From NCBI GenBank assembly GCA_964036045.1, contig OZ038382.1, forward strand, positions 101,868,357-101,932,356: 64,000 nucleotides of DNA, read 5' to 3'. This DNA comes from Eutreptiella sp. 'Long Island Sound 2002' (lineage: Eukaryota; Euglenozoa; Euglenophyceae; Eutreptiales; Eutreptiaceae). Below the pieces are notes generated by a model, which had not been told where the DNA came from, made no database searches, and was given only the letters and a program-made list of their open reading frames with translations. The translations under genes were made by a program, and so were the position numbers. Shown piece after piece: positions 44,532 through 54,836 of the stretch (positions are counted from its first letter, which is position 1; each line of letters starts with the position of its first letter).

Positions 44532-45580
44532 GACCCCACGTCTCCTTCCCTCCACGCATCTTTCTCTCCACCTTCTCAAAGGTTATCATGTGAATCTCAG
44601 AACCCATTCGCGAATCTCTACTTCAACCAGGTTCTCCCCTCCCATACTCCCCCGCACCCATGCTTTCTCTCATCACTCAATTGCGATATCGGCCTCGAGC
44701 TCTCCACTTCCACCAACTCCAATCGAATCTCTTATCGACATAAATGCTTTTATTGTGTGTCGATCCAAACGTCCCCTTCACTGCTCTCATTCTAGTTTCT
44801 ACAAGTCTCAGTATGTTTCACAACATCCGTCATTTAAATTTTGCACTCGCTTCCGTTGTTTTACTCACAACTTCTTCAACACTCGCCACGACTCGTCCTT
44901 TGCCCTCATCGCGCCTCCAACCTGTCTCGCAGCTACTCCCATCACTCTCTTTCCCCACCAACCTCTCAACCCGCATGTTCAGGAAAACAATCCATTTCAA
45001 TTTCCAAGAACGAATCAATTTCCAAGAATGAATCAATCAAAGAAGCTCTCTAAGGAACGACAAGGTTCTCCTTCACTCGCACTTGCACATCACCACCGCA
45101 CAAACACTAACACACCACCCTGCACCCTGCACCACATTCACACGACACAAATCATCAGTCCACCTTACTCTACACTCATCGATCACCACTCCGCCACCAC
45201 CGCTCCACTTTTCGCCTGGATTACGATGACATCATCGAATACTTCATCTTCATTGAGCTTGCCTGTTCCCATGCCTCCTCTCCCGATCACGAGCACTTTG
45301 ACAACAAGGAGACTCTCACACGTTAACAAAATTTGGATGTATGTCCCTCATGAACTGGTCTCAAACGATTTGGTCCCAAAAATCCGAGAACCCATGCCTC
45401 CCCTCCCGAGCACAAGCGCTTCGACATCAAGGAGACTATCACAAGTTAACAAGAATTTGATTCGTGTGCCTCATGAATTGCGCCCAAAAATCCAAGGTTC
45501 TCTTATTCTCATGCCTCCCCTCCCGAGCACGAGCGCTTTGACATCATGGAGACTCTTACACTTTAACGGATTCTGGGTTT
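44532..45580 (+). other. Inter-ORF region of LINE-B, open in a third frame
   Basis: A 404-codon frame (44422-45636) overlaps the end of ORF1 by 110 bases and the start of the endonuclease frame by 56. The three frames use all three phases in turn. The predicted protein is Ser/Pro/His/Thr-rich and ends in three near-identical units (PMPPLPSTSASTSRRLSQVN type). It may be an accessory ORF or only a T/C-rich spacer that happens to stay open; I lean to spacer. Confidence 0.35.
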
Positions 45581-45591
45581 ATGTCCCCCAC
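45270..45591 (+). repeat. Three tandem units of about 120 bp
   Basis: Units start at catgcctcc near 45270, 45393 and 45510. Each contains gagcac, a tttgacatcaaggagac-like phrase and gttaacaa or tttaacgg. Lengths vary (about 123, 117 and 82 bp, the last partial). They lie between LINE-B ORF1 and the endonuclease. Confidence 0.7.
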
Positions 45592-46789
45592 ATTGATGTT
45601 TCATTCCCTCTCGTGTTCACCAACAACCCGATCTAACACCACGAACACACCCACGCTCACAATCACATCACTATCACTCTCACTACCCCACCACCACCCC
45701 CCCGACCCAATCGCCGGCGATCCCAACACCGAGCCTAATGGTGACAACAACAACACCACCAAACCCCCCTTCATTTTTCTTCCTCACCATCCAAACACCA
45801 CCAAACACCATCACCCAGTACTCTCTAACACCACATTACAGATCACAACTCACAACACTGCCAAAAACATGCACGACATCCAAGCCACCGCCCTCCACCA
45901 CTTTAACAAAGGAACAGACATCCTATGTCTTCAGGAAATTCCCTCCAGCATTACCCTTGACAACTCCCTTGGCCTCACCACCTTCGAAAACTATGCCCCC
46001 GACAAAACAAACGGCACTGCCATAATCGTCCACAAACACCTCGCTCCCTTTTGCCGCAAAACCCACCACACTAACATTCACGGTTGTCTCACTACCATAG
46101 ACATCACCCTACCGGGATACCCCACATTTCGAATCTTCAATATTTATAAAACCCACATCCAATCACATCAACAACGCCTCGCACACGTCATCACCACTCT
46201 CCAGCAAAAGGAACCCATTCACCTCCTCATTGGAGACATGAACACTCACCTACAACCACACTTAGACACCGCCAACATCAAACATCCAAAATCCTGGCCT
46301 TGGCTCTATGATCAACTACACCCCCCAACCCCAGACACTACCCTCCGGCTACATGACCTTGTTCGGTCCCAAAACCCCCATCTCCGCCAGTGGACAAGGC
46401 CCCGTAACAAACGCCTACCCGACTCCCAGTCTCGCATCGATCTCATTATCGCTTCTTCCTCCTGCATTTCCATCTTCAATCCACAAAATACCTTTATCAA
46501 CACCACCATCAATAACTCCGATCACTACCCTGTCACCTCCACCATTAACATACCTACCAATCCGTTAAACATCTACGACATTCCCCACGCTGACATCTAC
46601 TACAGAAAACTCAACAAAGAAGAACACAGCAAATTTCTCCAACGCCTCCACTCCCTGGACACATGGACCCGAAATAACATGACCTCCATTTTAAACTCTC
46701 CCATCGAAGAACAACGTCCTCTGCTCTCTTGTCAACTCCTACAAGTTGGTCACCAACCAGCATCATCCCCACAAACCTACCAATATTGA
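45581..46789 (+). CDS. LINE-B endonuclease (AP-type), start of ORF2
   Basis: After a Thr/Pro-rich start, the frame shows every key motif of an exonuclease III-like LINE endonuclease. They are LQITTHNTAKNM (Asn), DILCLQEIPSS (Glu), FRIFNIYKTHIQ (Tyr), HLLIGDMNTHLQ (Asp, Asn), DSQSRIDLIIASSS (Asp) and INNSDHYPVTSTI (Asp-His), at about 45840-46545. All expected catalytic residues are present, unlike either LINE-A copy. It nicks DNA to prime reverse transcription. A frame change near 46735 moves the continuing protein to the next frame, so the final ~15 residues here are spurious. The start codon at 45581 is simply the first ATG; the true start may lie closer to the domain. Confidence 0.82.
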   Translation: MSPTLMFHSLSCSPTTRSNTTNTPTLTITSLSLSLPHHHPPDPIAGDPNTEPNGDNNNTTKPPFIFLPHHPNTTKHHHPVLSNTTLQITTHNTAKNMHDIQATALHHFNKGTDILCLQEIPSSITLDNSLGLTTFENYAPDKTNGTAIIVHKHLAPFCRKTHHTNIHGCLTTIDITLPGYPTFRIFNIYKTHIQSHQQRLAHVITTLQQKEPIHLLIGDMNTHLQPHLDTANIKHPKSWPWLYDQLHPPTPDTTLRLHDLVRSQNPHLRQWTRPRNKRLPDSQSRIDLIIASSSCISIFNPQNTFINTTINNSDHYPVTSTINIPTNPLNIYDIPHADIYYRKLNKEEHSKFLQRLHSLDTWTRNNMTSILNSPIEEQRPLLSCQLLQVGHQPASSPQTYQY

Positions 46790-47081
46790 AAAGGCCTTCA
46801 CTCACCAACTCAACAACATCCAACCCTCCACCACTTTAACCTCCGAGCAAGCCAAAACACTTCAACACACCCTGGACAAATGGACTGAAAAGAAAAAACG
46901 TCAATCCCAAAAACGTCTCCATCACTCTCTCATTAAAGGACGGAAAATAAGAAAATCTCTCAATAACATCTTAACCCCCCGCTCCACCACACCCATGGCC
47001 CTATACGATACCAACAACAACCTCACCTCCGACCCCTACTCCCTCTGCGAATCCATGGGCCATTATTTTGCCTTGGTATAG
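46746..47081 (+). pseudogene. LINE-B post-endonuclease helical region, truncated before RT
   Basis: The continuation of the ORF2 product reads LVTNQHHPHKPTNIEKAFTH, a Lys-rich helix (DKWTEKKKRQSQKRLHHSLI) and a Thr/Asp-rich end. This kind of linker precedes RT in LINE ORF2 proteins. It stops at 47079-47081 and about 20 AT-rich bases follow before the flank. No RT motif occurs downstream. Confidence 0.6.
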
Positions 47082-47100
47082 GCTATATATCCCTTTGCAT

Positions 47101-48462
47101 CTTTCACCGAAATGGCCTCCACTAGTATTTTAACCTTTTCAGGCCCATGGTGCAGTTCATGCAGTGTTTTCACCCTGACTAGGTTTGTAAATACCGCGGC
47201 TGTCCTTCGAAGAACTTCGGCTCACCATGAACGCTCATTTTGCCCATGGTTAGGCTGCTTTGGTGCAATGCTTTGGGCGGGGGACCGCCATGCCTCAAAG
47301 ACCGAAACCCGAGTATCCAAGAGCATGTTGTCCAACCCCAAGGGCTCCCGAAGTGGGCCCGACTCGAGTTGAGGAACAACATCATCCAAGGCCAACCTAC
47401 GGTACCCTGGACCATACGGCCGAACTGCTGGCCAAACTCCTGTCTGGATCAGAGGATCCAGATGTGACGGCCCTATCGGAGGCCATTAAGGCAAAACTGG
47501 GTATTGCAGAACCCTTACCCAAACCAGAGTTGTCCTCCCTCTCTCCCGTACTGAGTACCCTGGCCAAGGATCTTAAGAGATCAAGGGTTTCAAGGCTGTT
47601 GCCTAAGGTCACCTGCCCCAGCCTCTTTCACCCGCGTGCCAGGACAGTGCCCATGGCTGAACTACAGGACCTGCCTGTCACAGAGATTGAGAAAAGAGGG
47701 CTGTCAGCCCTGGCACCTCTTGCCGGCGTGTCGCCTTCAGGCCTAACTCCGGGGTGTGGGAAGACGGGCAGACCTATTGCCCAGGCGAACATCCAGCTGG
47801 AACTGCTGGAGTTTGACCCCACAAATCTGCCCGAATGGGCAGAAGAATTTGTTGAGTTCCTTTTGCTGACTGGCAAATCCCATGTGGATGTGGCCACCAA
47901 ATGCTCACTGTTGAAACGCTCATGCAAAAAGAAATTTTTGCAAAAACAGGTGAAACAGATTGTGAAAACCTGTTTCACCTGGGCAGAGGTACTCCTGAGG
48001 TTGGAGAAAACATTCCCAGTCTATGAGACTGACCTCAGTGTGCCAACACAGATAAAGGAGCTACCTATGCTCCCTGAGTTTCCATCCGGTGCGCGAATTT
48101 CTGAATATGTGTGCGACTTGGAGTACATGTTTTCGAGGATGAACGTGGGCTCCTACGGAGCCACCGAGCCCCACCTGTGGCTCATGAGTAAGATCCCCCA
48201 ACGTATGTGGGATGATTGCCGCTCTACCTCTGAGAGGAAGAGCAGGACCCACTCGTACGATGAACTGGTGGACCTCCTGATTGAGCTAGCTCTTGAGAGA
48301 GAGAATGACTCCCACATGGAGACATTCCTCAAGAAGCATTTGGGTCGAGGTGGTACCCCTACCCCCGAACGTGGTGAAGGGAAAGGGCCTAAAAATCCCA
48401 CTAACCCCAACCAGGGAGGTGGTAAAGGGAGGGGTAACCTACGTGCCATGAATGAGGTTTGA
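47101..48462 (+). pseudogene. Gag of the level-3 element
   Basis: After the nested LINE the frame resumes (EMASTSILTFSGPWCSS), with a shift near 47340 into the 47260-48462 frame. That frame reads as a typical Gypsy gag. It has a helical N-terminal half (ELLAKLLSGSEDPDVTALSE), then the capsid-like region: LEFDPTNLPEWAEEFVEFLL, TKCSLLKRSCKKKFLQKQ, FTWAEVLLRLEKTFPVYET, ARISEYVCDLEYMFSRMNVG and a Gly/Lys-rich tail (GGGKGRGN). Gag packages the RNA in particles. The TGA at 48460 falls in the middle of the longer protein, since Cys-rich sequence follows in the same frame. Confidence 0.72.
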
Positions 48463-48906
48463 CCTGATGCAGGTACACCCCCCCTGTTCTACTGCAAACC
48501 TGTCAATGACAAGGGGGGACCTTGTCATCCCTCTGACTGCGATCTCTGCAGTGGCTGTATGCTGCAGATGAAACGACAGCAGCATACGAAGGATGGGAAA
48601 CCTGTGACCGATCAGGACCATTCTAGGTGTACCATCACCTGTGGGTATTGTGGCAAGCGTCGTCAGCGAATGTCACATCAAGAAACGCGAGAGTGATAAT
48701 CTCAAGCGTCAGGAGGCCGAACGCCAGAAGACCCAAACACCCACGAGAAACCCCCCAAATGGGAATAAAGGTGGTAAAGGAGGTGGCAAGGGGGGTGGCA
48801 AAAATGGACCCCCTAACCCCCAGAGGCACTCATCAGCGCCCGTTGCTACACCCACTCCTGCTGCTACACCCGCTCCTGTCGCAGGTGATCCTAAAAAGCG
48901 CCCCTA
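48463..48906 (+). pseudogene. Cys/His-rich finger region and Gly/Lys tail after gag
   Basis: In the gag frame, past one stop, the sequence is FYCKPVNDKGGPCHPSDCDL, CSGCMLQMKRQQHT and HSRCTITCGYCGKRRQRMS. A frame change follows to ECHIKKRESDNLKRQEAERQ and a Gly/Lys-rich stretch. The many Cys and His suggest two or more zinc fingers that are not of the usual CCHC knuckle type. This is the nucleocapsid place in the polyprotein. The segment from 48907 to 49042 carries only a short acidic linker. Confidence 0.6.
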
Positions 48907-49042
48907 AGGGGATAACGCTACCCCTGAGAGGAATAACCCCAAGAAGAGGCGCTTGGCCTGGATGGCCAGGTCCCTCATTGCTGGAAGGGTGGATGTCAAG
49001 TTCCCTGATGAGGAGTAGGGGGGCCGCTCCGAAGAGGAGGAC

Positions 49043-49447
49043 TTGGTTTTCTGGATCCTCGTGAAAATCAGGGAAGAGGTTTTTCGAGCGGTGCTTGACA
49101 GCGGTGCAACACTTTCCATAGTGGCCCGGCGCCTGCTAAAGACTTTCAGGAAAAATAAGACCGTGGCCCTAAGAGTAGGGGATGGGCGTACCATCCATTC
49201 CTTTGGGGGGGTCAATGTGACTATATGCCTGGGCGACGAAACCGTGACCCAACACTGCAGAGTGCTGGACACCGACGCCTTTGACATTGTCATTGATACC
49301 GACTTCCTACGAAGAATCCCCCAGGTAAAAATGCTGTCTGTCCAGCGCCCCTATCCTTTGCACTGCGACTGGCAGTGGGCTATTCTCCGTACTCTTGGAG
49401 CTGTCAGGACGAAAAGAGTCTGGGCTGCGCTAGGCATCCAAGACTAA
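49043..49447 (+). pseudogene. Retropepsin-like protease of the level-3 element
   Basis: The frame shows the aspartic protease signature: FRAVLDSGATLSIVARRLL (active-site DSGA), then ALRVGDGRTIHSFGGVNVTI (flap region) and AFDIVIDTDFLRRIPQVKML (the Ile-x-Gly-x-x-Phe-Leu motif, with Asp where Gly is usual). The protein ends at the TAA at 49447. The enzyme cuts the polyprotein as a dimer. The upstream frame was one with gag-fingers; a TAG at 49017 separates them. Confidence 0.82.
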
Positions 49448-49935
49448 ATATCGTACTGAAAACTACCAATTGGCCCGTCACGTTTTTGAGAATGGACTGG
49501 CGGCCCTTCAGGTAAACCTGGATGAGATCCAGGTGGAATGGTTTGCGAGCCAACAACAGCACATCATGCAGTTGTACTGCTCGAAACATTTGAACAATGC
49601 TTTCCGTTTCTTCTGGAAAGCAATGGGCCTAGCGTATGCTAACCCTCCCTTCTCCCTGCTCGCGAAGGTTCTGGCCAAAATCGCTTATGAGGGAGGAAGG
49701 GTTGTCATGGGCACCCCTGACTGGGGCTGCTCTGGTTGACATGCTTACTGGTGCTGTATGCTAGATCGAATGACCGTGGGAAAAGTGCAACTCCCCGACG
49801 GCCCTATCTATGTGCCTGAGGACTCAGACACAGCTATGCAGGCCCCTGAGTGGGCCAGTTTCCTGTCCATGGTTGATGGATCTCTCAATCCTGTACCCCT
49901 GTGTGACCTAGACCAGGTGCTACTGAAAGAGGTCA
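49448..49935 (+). pseudogene. NPPF domain resembling the methyltransferase-like domain of DIRS-type elements
   Basis: Between protease and RT lies an extra domain: VEWFASQQQHIMQLYCSKHL, FRFFWKAMGLAYANPPFSLL (NPPF at 49641-49652), VLAKIAYEGGRVVMGTPDWG, a TGA at 49737, then in the same frame MLDRMTVGKVQLPDGPIYVP and EWASFLSMVDGSLNP. The order DxFAS-like start, aromatic-rich middle, NPPF, then a hydrophobic strand ending in PDWG matches the Dam-like N6-adenine methyltransferase domain known downstream of RT/RNase H in DIRS and PAT elements. NPPF corresponds to motif IV (D/N-P-P-x). The first acidic residue is Glu. I infer relationship from motif order only; enzymatic activity is unproven. Confidence 0.5.
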
Positions 49936-51580
49936 TGGCCGAAAATCGTGGCCTTACCCTTTTTGATCTCAAAAATCGATCTCCTGAGCACCTATCTGCC
50001 ACACTTACAGGGTGTGAGTCTCCCGATGACTATCTGGAACCTGCAGCTGTAAAAGAGGATGCTGACAACCAACTGTCTCAGATCGCCAGCACTTTTCCTT
50101 CAGTTGATCCCAGCTGTATTGACCTAAAACACAACGCCTTCCTCGCCCAGCTGTTGCTGGAGGAGGTAAATCTAGAGTCAACCTCTGAACCCGCTTCCCC
50201 TGTAGGGAAGCCAGTGCTACACATGCAGCCTATGCACACAGGTGAACCCGTGGCCCGGAGTGCTGATGCTCTGGCGCGGCCTGCTGCTAATAACATGCCA
50301 TTGTCTGAGCATGACACTCAGGAACTCCGGCGGCTGTTGTACCTGAAGGCCAAAGGTATTGAGCGCCAAAAGCGGCTGCAATACCTCAGACAGACCTGGA
50401 AATCCTCCATCTGGTCTGAGGAGGACGATGAGTCCTATACGCTGCCTGATCCTGAGATACGTCTAGTGTATTCTCTGCACTATGGGCAGCAATGTCCCCC
50501 TGAGTGGGACGATGGTTCTGTGCCTGCCGAAACTGCTGATTGGCAGAAAAAGAACGAACATGGAAAGAGCAACCTCCATGCTGAGGAGGATTTCCTTCTG
50601 AAACTCGAGAGTCTTAACCTTGACCCCCGCCTGAAGAAACTGCTGATAACCTTTGAGGAGGTGTTCGGCGCCTTGCCGCCTCCCCTCTCTTGTAAAAAAC
50701 TGGTCCAGATGGACCTGAAACTGAAACCTGAATTTCAAAAGACACGAGTGAGGCGTCGTCCCTATCCCGCTCCACAGGTTCAGGTTGAAGAAAACGAGCG
50801 CCAGATCCAGGAATGCATTGATGCTGGCCTCGTTGAAGAGTATAAGCAGGGGGACTACCCCCCTCACTGCGTCCCTGTTTCCTTGTTGCCAAACCAGGGT
50901 CAACTGCCCTACGTCTGGTTGTAGACTATGGTGAGGTCGACAAGAAAACCCAGAACCACTCAGGGAGTATTCCTAACATGGAAAACACCCTGGAGCGTAT
51001 TGCCAAATGCAGGTACAAGACCAAAATGGACAGATGCTCTGGTTTCTGGCAGGTGGACCTAACCGCCGCAGCTCGGGAGCTGTTGGCTTTTATAACCCCT
51101 AACGGCCGTCTCTTTAAGTGGAAGGTTATGCCTTTCGGGGTGGCTAATGCCCCAGCGCTCTTCCAGGAGCTTATGAACAAAATTTTGTACATACTGAGGC
51201 GCAGGCCTCTAGTACAGGAGTTGATCTCTCGGGGTGCAGAAATGGAAGCTCACATCGACGACGTGAGTTTGGGTACTAATACCAAAGAGGACCATGTCCT
51301 TCTCCCCCGTGAACGTTTCATTGTTTGTCAAGAAAACCATCTCCGAATCAAACTCGAAAAATGTGAGTTTATGAAAGAGGAGATGGAGTGTTTGGGTTTC
51401 GACGTGGGGTATGGCTGGTGGAGGGCAGCTGCGTCTAAGATGCAGCCCCTACAGGACATGCAGATTGGCGATGACCCTAAGAAGGGTCTACACGATGTGA
51501 GGAGTTTTGCGGGCGCCTGTAATTTCTTTCGGCGTCACATCCAAATTTTACTTACTCCTCTGCACCCCTCACTGACCTAA
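49936..51580 (+). pseudogene. Linker and reverse transcriptase of the level-3 element
   Basis: A linker of about 230 codons (acidic and Leu-rich, e.g. LLLEEVNLESTSEPASPVGK) leads to RT. Visible motifs are DAGLVEEYKQGDYPPHCVPV, a frameshift near 50905, LRLVVDYGEVDKKTQNHSG, TKMDRCSGFWQVDLTAAAR (motif A), KVMPFGVANAPALFQELMNK (motif B) and EAHIDDVSLGTNTKEDHVLL (motif C at 51251-51265). The catalytic YVDD is HIDD with both Asp kept. An insertion of about 15 residues (RRRPLVQELISRGAEM) precedes motif C, unlike most Gypsy RTs. It is close to functional apart from the frameshift and a stop at 51578. Confidence 0.85.
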
Positions 51581-52281
51581 TCAAGAAACCTACTCCCTTG
51601 AGGTGGACCTCCGGAGAGGAATAGTGTTTCCAGGAATTGAAGAAGAAGATTGCCTCCTCCAACTGCCTGGGAGTACCCCGCCCTGAGGGCGAGATAGTCC
51701 CGATCACTGATGCCAGTGATGTAGGGGGGGGTGGTACGATCTACCAATGGCAGGAGCTTAACCCCGCTGAACTATCCCACTGCCATTATCGTACCAGTGG
51801 ACTGAACCATGATGGTTCGTTGAAACATGACTAGCCTACCAGTGAGTGGCGACTGGTGCCACTGGGACACTGGAATTGGAAATCCAACCAAGCGCGTTCC
51901 AATTACAGCACCTATGACCAGGAACTCCTGGCCGGTATGTTGGTGTTTTCGTCACAATCCCGACTCCTGGGATCTAACCCTATTGTCTGGCTGTGTGACC
52001 AGGAGCCTGTGAAGTCTTTACAGAAGGGCCCACCACCAGAGAAAGCTAAGCTAAAGCGGTGGTGGACGTACCTGAGCCGGTTCAGGCTGACAGTGCACCA
52101 TATATCCGGGATAAGGAATGAACTGTCTGACTATATATCGCGCAACAACTTCGATGCGCTTATTGGTGAGAGCTCTGAGGCGCTCGCCACAGAGGCCTTC
52201 CAGCGTATGGAGTTCCAGCTTGACCTGTCCATGCGCACTGCTGGAATCCTGGAGGGTTGGAGTTTAACCGACTATCAGTGA
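51581..52281 (+). pseudogene. RNase H of the level-3 element
   Basis: After RT, broken frames give IVPITDASDVGGGGTIYQW (first Asp), NYSTYDQELLAGMLVFSSQS (Glu in QELLA) and NPIVWLCDQEPVKSLQKGP (Asp). The closing HHISGIRNELSDYISRNNFD stands where HxxGxxNxxADxLSR is usual. The last motif has Ser-Asp in place of Ala-Asp. Stops at 51622, 51832 and 52279 interrupt the frame. It degrades the RNA strand during cDNA synthesis. Confidence 0.8.
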
Positions 52282-52285
52282 GAGT

Positions 52286-53592
52286 ATGAAGAAATTCTCC
52301 AAACCCTCAGCACTGGTCTCAAACCCCGTGTCGTTGACGGGCACCAGTGGTATAAAAACAATCAGTACCTCTTCTACGAGGACCGAATTGTGGTGCCTGA
52401 GGCACGACTGGATGGGTGCTTACAGTGGTCCCATCTCAGTTCTGGTCACACTGGCGCTAATCGCTCAGTGAACTTCTTCCGTGAGTGTTTCTACTCTAGT
52501 CTAACCCTGACTGAACTGAGGTTGCGTATGCAGACCATTGTGGATGCTTGTGGCTGTCATGCCAGCAAGCAGAGCGACAGTAGGGATAGGGGCCTGATCT
52601 CCAGCTTACCCAGACCCTATTGTGCTAACTCTCTTCTCTACGTGGATTTCATCCACGGCCTACCATGCTTCGGCGGCTATGATAGCTGCCTCGTGGTCAC
52701 CTGTGGTCTATCTCGCTTCACCTGTGTGTTCCCTTGCAATAAGAAAATCACAGGTGAGCAGACTGTGAAAATGTTGGTCGAACAATGGTTCGAACCCTAT
52801 GGGGCACCTAAGCAGGTGCACTCCGACGAGGATGCACGCATCCGCAGTGACACTGGGTGGTACAAACGAGTGCTAAATGCCCTCAACGTGGAGGTAACCC
52901 TAGGTGTGCCCTATACCCACACGTCTAACCCTTTCTGTGAGAGACAGAACCGTGTGGTGGAGCAAAACCTAAGAATCCTGATGAAACAGGAGCGTACCAA
53001 GGACTGGATACGCCTGGTGCCCTGGGCAGTGCTGACCATGAACTCACAGCGGAGCTCTTCTACGGGTTTCGCCCCCGACGAACTGTTCCATGGAGGACGA
53101 CCTGCTTGGTTCTTCAAATCCCCCTTTCCTGAGGACTTCAAGAGTCCTGTGGGAGATTGGCTGGAACACAAGCAGTCTCTGGCTAACCAGGCTGGGACTA
53201 ACCTGAGACACATTCGTGACCGTGAACTGAGCCGACAGAACCGCCTACGTCGACCTGCCAGCTTCAAGGTTGGTGACCTTGTTTTGGTACACCTTTCAAG
53301 CCTACCCTCCTGGCCACGTAACTGCCTACAGGACCCTTACTTTGGACCCTATCGTATCATCAGGATAGATGGATCCAGAATTCATGTCAGGTGCAGTCCA
53401 CGTCTAGGTGGTGAGCTGCTGTGTGCACCTAAGCAGTTGAGGCACTATCACTCCCCTGACGACTCGTTTTGGGATGAGTGGCGCCTCAGCGACAGGGAGG
53501 TCGAGCGTATAGACCTAGAGAACGCTGCCAGTCCAGAGGAGGCAGACGAACTCAAAGAGATGACTGCCGATGAGGTGGCAGTCGATGGTTAA
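52286..53592 (+). CDS. Integrase of the level-3 element
   Basis: A 400-codon frame (52390-53592) is intact, with about 35 further residues upstream in another phase. The HHCC finger is visible (WSHLSSGHTGANRS ... IVDACGCHASKQ). The catalytic core has Asp in SLLYVDFIHGLPCFGGYD, Asp in QVHSDEDARIRSDTGWYKR and Glu in SNPFCERQNRVVEQNLRI, so the D-D-E set is complete. The C-terminal half has KVGDLVLVHLSSLP and DPYFGPYRIIRIDGSRIHVR, the beta-rich module usual after the core, and an acidic tail. It inserts cDNA into the chromosome. This is the best kept enzyme of the element. Confidence 0.88.
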
Positions 53593-53787
53593 TACGTGGT
53601 TGCAGGTATTGCTCGCCACAAGTATAAACAGGGCTGGAAATTCCTAACCCTGTGGGATGGCTTTGGGGTATCTGAGGCGACCTGGGAACCCATGTCAGCC
53701 TTCATACAACCAGACGGGAGTATCAACCCTATCCTCCGCACCTACCTCGTTGAGAACAACGAGGGGCAGCTCCTAACCCGTGATTAG
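53593..53787 (+). CDS. Chromodomain at the end of the polyprotein
   Basis: After a TAA at 53590 the same frame goes on as YVVAGIARHKYKQGWKFLTL, WDGFGVSEATWEPMSAFI and a helical end (NPILRTYLVENNE), to TAG at 53785. The pattern Tyr-x-Val start, basic turn, WKFLTLW strand and TWEP turn is that of a chromodomain, which in such elements binds histone marks and guides integration. The Trp/Trp/aromatic cage positions look largely kept. Confidence 0.78.
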   Translation, partial: YVVAGIARHKYKQGWKFLTLWDGFGVSEATWEPMSAFIQPDGSINPILRTYLVENNEGQLLTRD

Positions 53788-54836
53788 ACTATGTCCCAGC
53801 GTAAGAAGCGAAACTAATTTCCCTGTGTCAGTCTACTGACAGGTGCTGAGCACTGCACTGACCCTGTCTGTGCCCTGCCGACCCATGCCTATGGTTTCCA
53901 GCGTGAGTGTATGCCTTGTTGACCATGTGTTCCATGGGTACTGCCCTGATGTAATGCCCTTGGGGAGCCAACGAAGAACGGTGGCTTACTACACCAGGGG
54001 GGAATGACAAGCAAGGTGTTATGAGGCAAGGTGTGTCTTCCCTCCTTGGGGACAAGCGAGCCCACAGTTAGGACCCCTGACTGGTCCAGACCCATGGGGT
54101 TCTACCCTTCCTTACAGGGTTTACCATACCCCTATGTGTGCTACGTATGTCTGTGTGTGCCTCACTTCTCTCCCTGGCGTGGCTCCCGGAGACCGGGCTT
54201 CGCTGACGTCGGACCGAAGGTCCTAATCAGGTACTATTGCCACTCCTATGGCGCCCAATTTCTGTGCTCGCGCCTATCTGTCGGGGAAGACGGCAAAAGC
54301 CCTACCTACTAGAGGGCAGGGGTGGTCAAGGGTGCTTAGGGCATACAAAACGCCCATTTTTGCTACAGGCCAAAAGCTAACGCACTCCCCTGCCCACGAG
54401 GAAACGCACGCGGGACAGGAGACACCACTACACTACACTCACTAACGCCAGCACCGGCCTTCGAAGGCAGGGTGAGCACTCATAACTTGCACTCAACCCC
54501 TGCCAGGCCTGCTGACCCTAACCCCTACACACGCTACTGGGTGCTGCTGTCAAAGATGTCTCGGGTCCTAATGACCCTCCTGTGAAGAGGACAAGTGAAC
54601 ACGGCGCTGCTAAGCAACTGTGGCGTAACAGGGGACGCCACAACGCGTTTCGCCTGCTAGGGCCTGGAGAGAAGGCGTGCTCTTGTTGCGTGCACAGCGC
54701 GGATGTCGATGGAGTCGAACTGCCCACGCCACTCTTGGCTGGGGCACATTCAATTGATTGTGTGATCAGCGCCCCTGTTTGGCTGGGGCAGAAAAATGTT
54801 TAGCCGCCGAAGGCAGCTGCTGCGTGCACCAATCAC
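53788..54836. other. 3' non-coding region of the level-3 element; no gene seen
   Basis: No frame above about 93 codons and no domain occurs here. A purine-rich tract (aggggggaa, about 53995-54003) resembles a polypurine tract but lies 3.1 kb before the LTR, so it is either a second tract or a relic. Nothing else could be assigned. Confidence 0.45.

Larger units (their letters stand above)
42087..47100 (+). mobile_element. LINE-B: non-LTR retrotransposon fragment with ORF1 and endonuclease, no RT
   Basis: AT-richer than its surroundings, it has about 150 bp of 5' sequence, an intact 763-codon ORF1, a spacer with tandem repeats, an endonuclease frame and a post-endonuclease helical region. It ends at about 47100, where RT should begin. 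The bases ctttcacc occur just outside both ends (42079-42086 and 47101-47108), and the gag frame of the host element is open and in phase across it. LINE copies are normally truncated at the 5' end; this one is complete at 5' and lacks its 3' half, which is odd. Confidence 0.65.

Noticed and set aside
54017-54030. TGTTATGAGG as a possible LTR start after a purine tract
   Set aside because: The real direct repeats of this element are at 40775 and 57132, and no second copy of the 54017 sequence is present.
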